Made by a program: the position numbers and the translations under genes. From Liolophura sinensis (lineage: Eukaryota > Mollusca > Polyplacophora > Chitonida > Chitonidae), in assembly GCF_032854445.1 (NCBI RefSeq), contig NC_088303.1, positions 24,805,501 through 24,869,500 on the forward strand: 64,000 bases of DNA. Direction: 5' to 3'. Of the stretch, positions 39,601-51,600 are shown one piece after another; position 1 is the stretch's first letter; each line of letters begins with the position of its first letter. Under the pieces are notes generated by a model, which was not told the origin of the DNA, did not search any database, and saw nothing but the letters and a program-made list of their open reading frames with translations.

Positions 39601-42600
39601 TTTTTTGTGGTTAAATTGGCTATAATTAATACCATGTGGACTAAACTGTTTGCAGTGTTAGCTGTCTGCATGAAGCAGTGTTCGTTCTGTGACAGGGAAC
39701 ACATGTTCAAGAGGCTATTGGGTGGTCCATTTGAATTTCTTGCAAGAAACCAAATTAAAAATTTTAAAAATCTAAAGGAAATCTAAAAATATATCAAAGG
39801 TGTTGCATTAAACATTTGATGGACAAGGCAGAAAAAATTATACATTCCTTATTTTGACAATTTCCTGTGCTAAGGGTATGTATCCTTTGACATGCATACT
39901 GCCTTGGTTTTTTTGTACTCCATGTCCAGGTGAGCTGTCTGGACATGTTGAGTGGAAAGGGTGCTTTAAAAACAAAATGTATTAAAAACTGTTCTTAGTT
40001 CACCTTAACCCTCTGACTGTTTCAAGTGTTTAGGCTGTAACTTTACCCCAGAAAAAAGATCATATAAAAAGATTCAATTATTTTCAGAGCTCAAGTTTCG
40101 TTCTCATGTGATTTGTTCGTTAAACACGTTAACTTCAATTTACCATAGCAGTATTATTCTTCAAGGGGTACTTTGTTTATTTGTGGGTCTTATTTTTTTT
40201 TCCATAACCGCTTTATAGGCATAATGAAAAAGTCAGATTTTCTAGTTCAGTATGGTTTCAAACGTAATTGCTGCTGAAGTAAAGTTTCACACTGAAAGAT
40301 TTCTTGTGGAGGATAGATAACAGCTGAAGTCTTAGACATAAAACAACTTCCAGATTACTCTGTTGGACAGCAAATCTGGGTGTACAGGATAATGTTATTA
40401 AAAGCATAGAAGTCGTTAATGTGTTGCCCCTGTAGTGTTTTGCAGAACCAGCATTAAGAGCTATGGCTATCAGAAATTTGAAGCTGATAAATCTATATAT
40501 GCTGAAAATCTTGGTGTCTTCAAAGATGTCTTGAGGCTTAATAATACACAGCTTCTTTTCTTCACTTCCGTCACTGAAACTGTTGGATATTTTGATGATG
40601 GCAGAGAACTCTTTGATGTCTGAGGTGTTATTGGATACATTTGGCCAAGGATTGAAGGCCTGGTTTTCTGCCACTGACCTTTGACCAATGTGGATTTCTG
40701 TTCTTATGTTATAATTAACAGTAATAGTGTTTAAGGTTTATTTGGGAAGCACTAATCTTAACAGCCTTGCAAAGACTCAATCTCAAATTAGCTTTTTTTA
40801 TTGCTGGTCACTTTGAAAAGTGCCATGCCCTGGGCTGTAATAAAATCACATTGACTGTATAGGTTTATTTGTGCTGGCTGGAAATTGACCCGTTTGATTT
40901 GCTGTTTGAAGTGGTGTAGCTGCTCTGGGCGTTGTGTGTTAATTGACCAGGTTTAGGATGGAAGGGGGGCAGGTGATGGTGGTTTGGGGGTGGTGTCAAG
41001 GGCAGAGGGGGAAGTATTTAGATTCTCATTGACTAGATAATTAAATGGCCAAGGGTTTTTCATATCAGCTGGTTCTTTGATGATTGAAAAGAACAGTAAT
41101 TCCTTGGTCAGCATCATGAGTGAGAAAATGTGGTGTATAATGAAACATCTGGTTTCTGGAGAAAAGAAACTTTTTGCTGCTAAAACTCTTTGTCCCTATA
41201 TTTATGTGCGAATGAAGCATAAAGAATTAGGTTAAAGTATTCTAATATCTTTATGTTACCGTTGAATTGAATTTAACTGTTTAAAAATGAAGATGTGCTT
41301 AGCAATGACCTTGCAGTGTGTGCAACAGTTTTGGTGTGTATCAGGAAAGTGGCATTTAGAGGAGGTAGGCACTGAAAACTTTGGTATAAACCAATGTTTA
41401 CTTCCTTAGTCATGAAAAAGTACATGGATAGAATGCTGCTGATCTGACTTAAACCATTTACTACCTTAATGACTATATATTTTGTGCTTGACTAACTTGC
41501 CCATTTTTCCTGATTCTGAGAGTTCTATAGATTTCAGAAAGGTGTTATGATGTTTACTTGGAGAGAAATCTGTGGGCGAAATTGTAGGTGATTAGGGTAG
41601 TTGCCAGTTGAAAATTTATTCCAAAGGAAAACCAAAAGGGTACTGGTAGGCTAGTATGATTAAAAAAGTGCATGTGTACCAAGTCTTCCAGTACATGTGC
41701 ACCAAATTCCGATGTAATGTTGTTTTCTTTGAGGGAGATGCCTGTATATACCTCCACAGACCAGCTTTAGTAATTAATAGTTGTTTGAGGTGCAGTTCAG
41801 GGTGAATAGGTTCAGGGTTAGGGGGTGGGATTAGGTGCAAGCCTGCGGTGAATATGTTTGTGCATGGACATTGGTGTGAGGGGGAATTAAGGATGGATTG
41901 CCATGAAGAGGCCAACTACCAGAAGGTTGGGGAAGGGTTTGTGGGAAGCGTTGGTGACATGCATGACTCATGCTTAGTAGGTTGTAAACTTAACAAGATT
42001 TGAGTGTGAAGATGTCAGATTTTGTGTGGTTCTGAGACATATTACAGATGTTTTGATTTTATTTTTTGAGAAAGTCCAGCTCCAAATGTTAAGTGTGGAC
42101 AGATTCTATGTAACTTGAAGTGTTCCAGCTAACCCCAAATGCTGATGTTTTTGAAGACTTACTGTGGAGAAGTCATGATTTGCTTGACAAACAATCTATT
42201 TGCTTTATGTACATTGTACATGCGTATTTTTTTTTATATGCATTTCTAACTCAGTGCAGATGAAAGATATCACAAAATACCTGTGAGTTTCAGTGAACTA
42301 ACACAAGGTGCTAAATGACCCATTCTTTATGGCAGAAGTAAGACAGTCACAATTTGATTTTGTGTTGTACTGGCGATCTAACACTAAAAAATCCAAAAAT
42401 GGGATAAATATAAAAATTGAACATCCACCTATTTATTTTGTCCAATCTAGCTTGATGTTTGTGAGATTTTCATTGCTTTTCAATCCTGTAATTATTTTCT
42501 TCAACAGGAAAAATGTCTGAGATAGTCCACAAATTAGATAAGTTTTATCTTTATTTTTATATCCCCTTCTGACATTGAAAAAAGATTTATTTTTCACATG

Positions 42601-45600
42601 AAACAACAATTAAAATTGATGTGGCCTTACATAAACTGTGATTTCAAATCTTAAAGTTGGACCCAGTTCACATGCATTTTAGTAGTATGCATCCATCAGG
42701 ATCTAGAGAATTCCTTTATGGTTTGGGATTTTGCAGGTTGAAGGACAACACAATGTAGTGGGAAGCTAAATAATTTGCCAGTTCACCCTTCCTACACGTA
42801 GTTGTGTTGAAAGCATCCATTAAAATTTTCACTCTAGGTATATGCAGATGCGAAAGATGTTTTTAATTTTATCTCCATCAGCTTTGCTGTGCTATATATA
42901 TGATTTTCCAAATGGTTGGTGCTTTTCAGCTATAGGTGATCCTTTCAACATCTTCCTTGTTCCATTAAATGGATGGGGAGAACTCCTTTGGAGATAATTG
43001 ACTCCAAAGTGATTTTTTTTTTTCACTATCTGCCAGTCATTTGACTCCAGCACTGCAGATGTGACCTGTGAGGTGGAGTTCACAGAACTCACTCCATGGG
43101 GAATTGAGAACTCTGAGAATGTTTTGTGGGAAAGTTTTCATTGAGAAATGTTATTGCAACATGGGAGAAAATGTTGTCTTGAAATTTCCTGAGAATACTG
43201 TCCTAAATTTAGGGGATTGCCTGTAGAAAGAAAATAGTCCCTGTTGGCTGAGGAATGTCAGCCATGTTGTATGGAAAGCCCATGGAAATAAGGTATGCAG
43301 GAAATGACCATTGCTCTAGCAGCTGATGTGTCTGACCAGTTAAGCTTGCCACTGGACACCTCTTTAAAACATGTTCCCTTGTGGTCAGGCCAAGTTTTCT
43401 TACACATTTTAGAAAAAGAACAAATGTATGTCAGGATATCTTTAACTTTTGTATAATTTTTGTTATTGTACAAAATGTATGCCAAACAACATGCATGTAT
43501 AAGAATGGATGGTCCATAACAGATTTCAGTTATGTACTTCTTTCCTTAAGATGTTATTAGTTAATTAATTGTTCATGTTAAATTTATTAATCAGTTTCAC
43601 ATTTTTTTCTCATATTTTAGATTGCAGTGTGACATTTTAGTGATACATTTAGTTTGTCAGGATCTTTTTTGTTCAAGTTAGGCAAAATTAAATTAGTGAA
43701 ATGTAAAATTGTATTGTAAACATATTACAGTCATAAAGGAAGAGATCTTGTGAAGAATAGTTTAATGACCTTTGAGTACTTAACTCTTCTTATTTACATA
43801 AAAAAATTTTAGTAAGTTGCCAGTGGAGATTCTTTGGTTGGAATATGGTGGCCAGCCAAGATACCAGAATGTTACTTGCAGTGTCTTGTTGTTTTGCATG
43901 GGGCCAGGGAACTTATAATTTACCGTCTCGTTATGATGGTAATACAAGCATGCTTTGCACACTACCGGGATACTGTCCAGAAATAATATAGCCGTTTCGA
44001 TGCTGTGGATATCTGGGGACGACGTTAAATTGCTCGCTGTCAGGCAAATGGTAATGAAGTTAACCCATGGCCAACTCGTGTCTTTGTAGCATTTGTTTGT
44101 TCGCGATTAACGTCACTATTGGCAGCTCCCATCAAAACTTAGACGCAGAGTAAATTGACATTAAAAGCGTATTTCATCTCAGCCTACCAACCCGCCAGAA
44201 TCAATCCACTGATCATTATTAAATAACTCTTAATTTCCCGTCCAATTAACGACCAGATTTGAGGATAAATAGTGGAAGCCTGAGGAATTCTGAGTAATGT
44301 CATCAATAGAAAATACATTAGCTTTGTTCAGCAGTAGGAGAATTCAACAAGCCAATCCCAAGGCTGCAACATTGAGCTTTCGTATCATTTACCAGAAATT
44401 TACCACTTAACTGCACTCCAGAACAATGTACCAGTCAAGTCGCATTGGAGCACTGCTAATATCACAATTATTTCCTCAGTATCTCGAAAAATGTTTCAAG
44501 ACATTTGAAATGAATGAAGCAAATTAAGGTTGATGATTTCAAGCTGAAATGGTCTGTTTGTATGACTTATCTACTCAGAGCTGAAAAAGATATGCTCTGT
44601 GACTTCTGTGGTTCTGTATTTTTTTGTTATTGGACTTTGAAAAAGATGAGAGTAAATTGTTAGATTATTTTGATATTTACGGCGAGAAGGTTTGTAAGCC
44701 GGTTCAGTTGGCCTTAAATAGATCTGGAACACTATTGTGCATTTATGGATAAATTTGATTTTTGCCTAGCTCCTTTGAGGTGATATTTGTTGAGGTATGA
44801 TTGGACATGAATTGAATTATGCTCTTGATGCCGTTTCTATGTTTTCAACAAGCTCTTCACGAGCTGATTGATTGGGATTTCCATGGTTACCCTTTGATTA
44901 CAGTCAGGCTATTGGGTTGGTGCTACAACGGGTAATATTGGCAAGTATGACTCCACTCCCTGTCTCAGTGATGGAGTATTGTACAAATGTGCCCAAGAGA
45001 GAGGTATTCACCAACTTGTCTTCAACAAGAGCCTTTAACAGGACATTTCCAAATATCTGATACAGCTTCTGGCTGAGAGGAAAATAAAGCAAAAAGAAGA
45101 GAATACTTTGTTCTCTTTGGAATAATGACTTAAATTTGACCCATTTGGTCACATGTATAATGTAATTTTGTCAGCACATACAATTATACTAATTCAATTG
45201 CATCAAATTTTATAGGATTTCCTACTTGGGGAAATTCACAGTTATTATTATTCAAGTGCATTGGAATAAATTTTTTCTTAAAGTAAAAGAAAGCTAAAAT
45301 GTGAAGCTAGGTTTATCATACAGATAACTGAAAACTACGCGTAAAAATACTTTCATTTATTTTTTTCAGACTTCTAAAAGGCATTCAAATATTTGAATTC
45401 TATGGTGGGCTTTATGGGCCATACTGACGGTATCTAGGAACTCTGACATCACATCACCTTTTTTCCTGATGTTCCACCAGAAGGAAGGAATTTTTGGGAA
45501 ACTTTTATCAGTAATCTCTTACTAATGGGTAAAAAGAGTTATTCCAACATTCAGTGTCATGATTAGAATTAAAATAACTTCCTGTTATTCAGAATGGTTC

Positions 45601-48600
45601 ATAAAGCCCACCTTAGACTTCAAATGTTTGATCGCTTTAGTTGTCTTCACAAAAATCTGAAAAAATAATGAAAGTGTATTTATGCATAATTTTAAGTGAT
45701 TTGTTTAGTCATACCTTCTTCGATTTTTTGAGGTCTCTTCCTTCAAAAAAGACAGTGGACTCTTAAATTTTATCAGGAATGAATGAATGATTATGGCTTA
45801 ACGCCACATTGGCAATATTTCAGCCATGTCATGGCGAAGTATTATTAGGACAAATGGTATAGTAAACAAAAAAATCCAGTTACTAAATTACTTACTAAGT
45901 AAGTAAGTATAGTAAGTCCACTTACTATATTATCATTGTTAATCTTATCCAACATTCTTACATTAGGTAAAGTACGTGTGATGTATTTTAATTGACAGTA
46001 CATATCAGTGTTTAAAGACTTCTTGAGGTATTTTTCACTTTATACAGTGCTCAAGTTTATATATATAGAATGAATGAATGATTATGGCTTAACGCCAAAT
46101 CAGCAATATTTCAGCCATATCGTGGCGATTTACCACTGCTAATATGATGACCACTGGGATTCAAGTGTGCCGTATTGATATTGTAATAAATTTTTGTGTC
46201 GGTATTCCTTTTGAATATTCAGATTATTGTTTTCGAACAAAGAACCTATTTTTGAAGATGTGCAGTTAGCTGTAGTTTTTGGATGTCAGCAAACTTAGGA
46301 ATGGAAAGCTTTTATGTACTTGTTATACTCTCTGAGGAGCGTGGAATGTTTTACATAAGTTGCAACAATATCAATGTTCTTTTTACTAATCTTACTCTTT
46401 GATCAGACATCCGAGGAAATAAGACAAGAGACAGGCCAGAGTTGGAAAATCTAAAGACTTACTCCAAACCCAACTCAAAATCCAAGACTGATAATACCAC
46501 TGGGGGCAAAACTAAAGCATCTGTGCGTGAACTCAACACAAATCAAAAACAAAAAGGCAGCAAAGGCAGTAAGGATCTGTGCCCTTTTTCATGGCTTTCT
46601 GTGTGTTTTGGTTTCATTTTTGTTGATTCTCTAATTCTGGCAGGAGTTCCAGCCAAGCAGATTTTGTACAAAGCCTTTGTACTCTCTAGAATTTGGAACA
46701 TTCGTTTGTTTTTCTTCTTTTTTTTTCTCCCTGGTTGTGTGAGTAAAACACCAGCCAGTATGCACGATCTCCATAGAAGAAGTGGTTGTGTAGACACATT
46801 GAAGGGTTTGTTTGGACTTTTGAAGGACTTATGTTTTTTGCAGATGTAGAGTTAGCAGCATGAGAATTAAAGTCTGTTTCCATTTCTGCTGTCTGATTTA
46901 TATAAAATGAGTTATGTCAGTGACAAGTATATGTACACATCCATGGAATTCTAATGGAAAACTCCTGTTCCTTATTTAATCATATAATTTCCTCTGCAGA
47001 GACCCATGTTGATGCATTCGCATTTGTACTGTACTTTAATGAGAAAGGAAACAAAAAATAAATATAATTCTCCAAAAGAAGGTTTTCAAAATCAGAAAAA
47101 TATGGTATAGTGAAAGTAGAAAGTGAACCACATTATATCTATAGATATTGCTCATTTAATGTTTCCATAATGTAGGTGATCTAAATGAAGTATGTTGATG
47201 TTTATGTATTTTCCCAGACATATAACCTTAATCTGAAAACAGTTTGTCTATTGTATAGCAAAAGATAATTATGGTTTCTCCTTGATACAGGGTACCTTAT
47301 CATCTATAAACAAACTGACAATCTCACAATGAGGCAGAAATCCGATTATAGATATATTTATTATAGTTTATGTGTTCTGTTTGTGTTGTTTTGATTATAC
47401 ACTGTATCTGATATCGATAAGTTCCAGTTTAATTAACCTACATTTTTTATGATCATATTTGTTCATTATCTGATGCAGGTTTCAACACACTAATTATGAT
47501 ATTGTAAAATACTGCTTTAGCGCAATTAGAGATACATAGATGTTATTTAAAGGACACATGTAAGCCTGAAATAATGTGTAATATATTTAACAATGTATTA
47601 AAGTACTCAAAACATATATTATTGCTCTAAATTTTTGCTGTTACTGAAGTTTGGCAGGCTAATTTTACCAGTTGGATAGTTCATGGTCAATTTAACTTCA
47701 GGTATATTTGTAAAGACAAATACCAGAAGAGGTGTGAGGAAAATTATTTGAATTGTCATTTCAGATTTACATTTGGTCAGCATGAACAGTGATTTTCATT
47801 TCAGATTTACATTTGGTCAGCATGAACAGTGATTTAAGATTGGACTGAGTAATTACACTTTGGAACTATAATTAACTTTCAGAATACAGAGGCCAAAAGG
47901 GAGGTACAAAAGGAAATAGAAAAATTTCAAAAGGGAAGCCAAAAGCCTTAAAATTAAGTGAACAGATTGAAGAAACTAATGATGAAAATAGGTTGATAAT
48001 ATCCCCAGCCTTTGTTACGACGACAATGGGTATGATGGCTGTTGTTGCTAGTAGTAATGCTTAATCATTCCCTTTTATTTTTTTTTAAATATTATTCTTC
48101 AAATGGAGAAATATTTGGAATATTCTCCCAACAACCCAAGTTTAATAAAAAATGCTGTGTCTTATAATGCTTTGAAATTTTCCCATGCAAAATTTCCTTA
48201 CTCTCAATTTACCTCATTTTTCTTGCCTCCTGCATTAATATTTTTTCCAGGGTTGTTCTGATTATATAGAATTTAGAAAGCATTCAGTTTCAGTTTTGTT
48301 AATCCCGATTGTTTAAGCTCACTTTTGAGGTCATGTTATTTTTCAGATTTTGTTGTTCCCTACTAACAAATATTTGTTGATAATTCACTGAGAACCGTGA
48401 TGCATGCTGTAGAGCTAGTTATCATTGTGCATTGTTTCTGTATTAACGTTGTCGGGTAAAATATAATATAATATAATTCTGGTACAGATATCTTTACCCT
48501 TCAAGATTCTAACTCTGATTGTTGATGTTGTAATTTTTATCACCAGTTGATTTATGCAGCACTTTCTTTCTACATAAGTAACACAATGTTGTTTGAGAAT

Positions 48601-51600
48601 ATTAACTCATCTAATATTCAGATTTACCCAAGTTTTTCCATACATATATTTTTGAGATTTTTATGGAAATTATTTTTGCACATTCGTCAACTTTGACTTG
48701 GTTTGATTTTGGAAATATTAGAATATGGCAAAAAAATATTGTGGAATATTAATGAAATGTATGGGACAATTTGGGCATGGTCATGTGATCAGATCCATCC
48801 AATCATATTCACTGAATGTGTTGTCATCGCTCTTGTTGCAGGTACACGCCACCCTGGCTATTACAACCAACCAGAACAGCCGTATATTGCTATGCTTAAT
48901 ATGAAAGTTCAGGGTAACCAATGAAATCTTTTCTTACAGCCTTGGCCATTATATTCAGTTGAGCCTATTTGTAATATGTACCAAGCTCTTTGGGTGGGCA
49001 GATTTAGCATTTATCATCCTTACTTCACAACCAATCAGATCTTTTCGTCTTGGAGTTCTTTAACGTTTAGGTCAAATTGGTCTGTGAATGGACCACTTGG
49101 TCAATTGTTTCAGTCAACTCAATTCACACACAGGAATTATTGGGAAAGTTAATTAACTATAAACATGTGTTTAGATTAATTTGTTACACAATTTTATGCA
49201 ACACTTTGCTTAATTGAAATGATACATCTTTAGAGGAATCTTGAAAACTTGCGTGTTTGAAAAATATAAGGAGTTAGTAATCATAATTTGTAGCTTGGCT
49301 GAATCCTAATTTGTGTGGTTTTCAAAACAAAATGTCATGCAAGATACGGCTTTGTAACAGATTTAGAACGATCTTTCCCAGAAATAATTTTTGGAGAAGG
49401 TTCCAAGGGTAGTCAAAAAGCTGAACTCCTAGACGTGAAGTTTCTTGTCATCATTCCGGAGGAGCTGTTTGGTTCCTTGGTGTAAAGATATCCCCAAACA
49501 TTCCATCCTAACCCAGTCCACATATTGCCAAAATCAAAGTCGCTTTGAATTCCAGATTTCAAAGTTTTCACTTGTATTAACTGTTACTATCAGCATGTTT
49601 GCATTCTTCCAATTTTTGCTAACAATAACCTTGAGCATGCTGGAAACCTGTGTGCATTACGGCACCAGAACAAGAATAACATCTAATACATTAGGACTGC
49701 CTCGTACTTGGCTATTTTAGGTTTCGCATGTTGCAAGAAATAATTCACATTTCTTCATGCCTTGAAGAGTGCACAGAATGCATGCATTTGAAGCAGCACT
49801 GTTAAGAATTATTGCATGCTGCAAATACAGTAGTCCTGTTTTGACATAGTAAACAAATTCTTTTGTCATTTTACAAAAAGAACACAAAGAGAAAATTAAA
49901 GTACCAAAAACTTGGAAAATGCAAACCTGCACTCATCATCTCACAATGTTTTAATATTCTGTGAAATAACATCTTAACCAAAAAGCAAAGATGAGAGACC
50001 GTAATTACACTTTGTAATATTTCTAACACATTTTCACCTGGTGGCCGGATCATGTAATCAGGAATAATTATATAATCAGGAATATTACTTACTTGTTGTA
50101 TGTAGCTGAGAAACTTAAAAAATGTTGTATTTTACCATTGTACTGAGTAGAACTAATCCAGTTTGGGGTCTGAAAACATTGACCTTCAGCATTCTGATTT
50201 GCCTTCCCTTGCAATGTCGGTGTTATGTTTCTATAATCATTTAGTACAACAATATGAAACTGTTTTTCCAGTGCATTCAGCTGACATCATTGCCCGAGTA
50301 TTTGTGTTTTCTTTGTGATTAGATGATCGGTAGAAATGTTTTCTTGTGCTCTAAGTAATGTCCTTGCAGATAATTTGGTTTCCCAATGCATCATCCAGCG
50401 GATATCCATGCTACATTACGAGCTTCCCCATTGAAGGCAACTGATTCCCGTGCTGAATGTTGTTTCCCTTTTGAAATCAGACCATATCATTCCTGAAAAC
50501 AAACTCATGCTTCCCAGCACACTCAGTAGATATAGCCATGCAGAAGTCTTTTAATTTCCCAATAAAATCAGTTGATCGTTTAGCCAAACTTTTAGCGTCC
50601 CAATGTGCTCAGCGGTTAGCCTACCTTTGCTAAAGTCTTTGTTCATACCCTTTGCTAAAGTCTTTGTTCATACCCTTTGCTGAATTTTTTGTTTCCTCAT
50701 GCAATCAATTGATGGCCACGCTGAAATTTTGATTATGCACATATATTTATCATGTAAGTAGAAGTTTTAGACTCACTTAGGTTAGAAGAACACATTACCT
50801 GTATTTATTTCAGATGTTTGCTTCAGTGGAATTTAAGTTGCATCTGGGTAAACACTTAGTACTTAGGTAAACAATATGGCATAGATGCTGGCAGTGCTGT
50901 AAAAATATTTGCTGTATAGCTCCTTAGCATTTCATTTCTAGGCAAGAATCCTATGCAAAGACAGCTTGGTATGTAGAGGTTGATATTTCTAGAATTTAGA
51001 ATTCAGTTTTTGGTGGTAATTTTGGTGTATAATTTGCTGTAGTTATCTTATTTTGTGATCTAATGTAATTTTTGAAAAATATCATCTTGAGACAGTCAGA
51101 GCAGACTTTTTTTTATTTATAAATCTATGCTGTTTGTACAAGAGGTGTTCAGACATTAAAAGGGAATATAATTAATGGTCGATTATTTTTGTGGTTAGTT
51201 AATGGTTAAATATGGTAATTAAATTAAAAAGAAAGTGTAGCCTTTCCACTTATGTATTAAACATTAAATAAAGTCTTGGTCTAAATAAGCAGATAATTTA
51301 AAAGTAAAGTATGCATTACAGTGGGAGAATGCTGAACATTCAGGGTAGTGCCAGAATTAAACCAATGACTGCTTTGTAGTAAGAAATAATGTTAGGGATG
51401 ATAAAGACATGAATTTTGTAGAGGTCAAGTTATTTTAAATGCTTCATTTTGAAAAAAAATTAATGCATTGTAGTTAAAGCCAAAGTTTGCTGTATAAACA
51501 AATGTTTAAGAAATTGACGATTTAATGCCTTGAGCGTCTAGTAAGGTAAAATGAAAAGCTAATGGGAGTGCATAATGCTTTTGATAACTAGATTTTTTTT

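Larger units (their letters stand above)
38194..46406 (+). other. Intron between domain B and linker exon 1
   Basis: The intron is 8.2 kb and GT-AG. It contains an AT microsatellite (38569-38597), two SINE tails close to its 3' end, and a candidate conserved non-coding block at about 43975-44560. A 138-codon minus-strand frame at 40258-40674, overlapped by a 62-codon plus frame, is the longest frame not explained by repeats, but it resembles no family I know. No further exon with a phase-1 acceptor and donor was found by eye. Confidence 0.75.

Noticed and set aside
40446-40623. Extra exon of the MEGF6-like gene after the TGTTTTGCAG acceptor
   Set aside because: The open frame needs a phase-2 entry. 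In phase 1 it reaches a stop with no phase-1 donor.
46569-46849. Extension of linker exon 1 to the end of its open frame
   Set aside because: A good GTAAGG donor at 46569 gives a phase-1 border. Beyond it the translation becomes hydrophobic with poly-Phe from a T run, unlike the linker.
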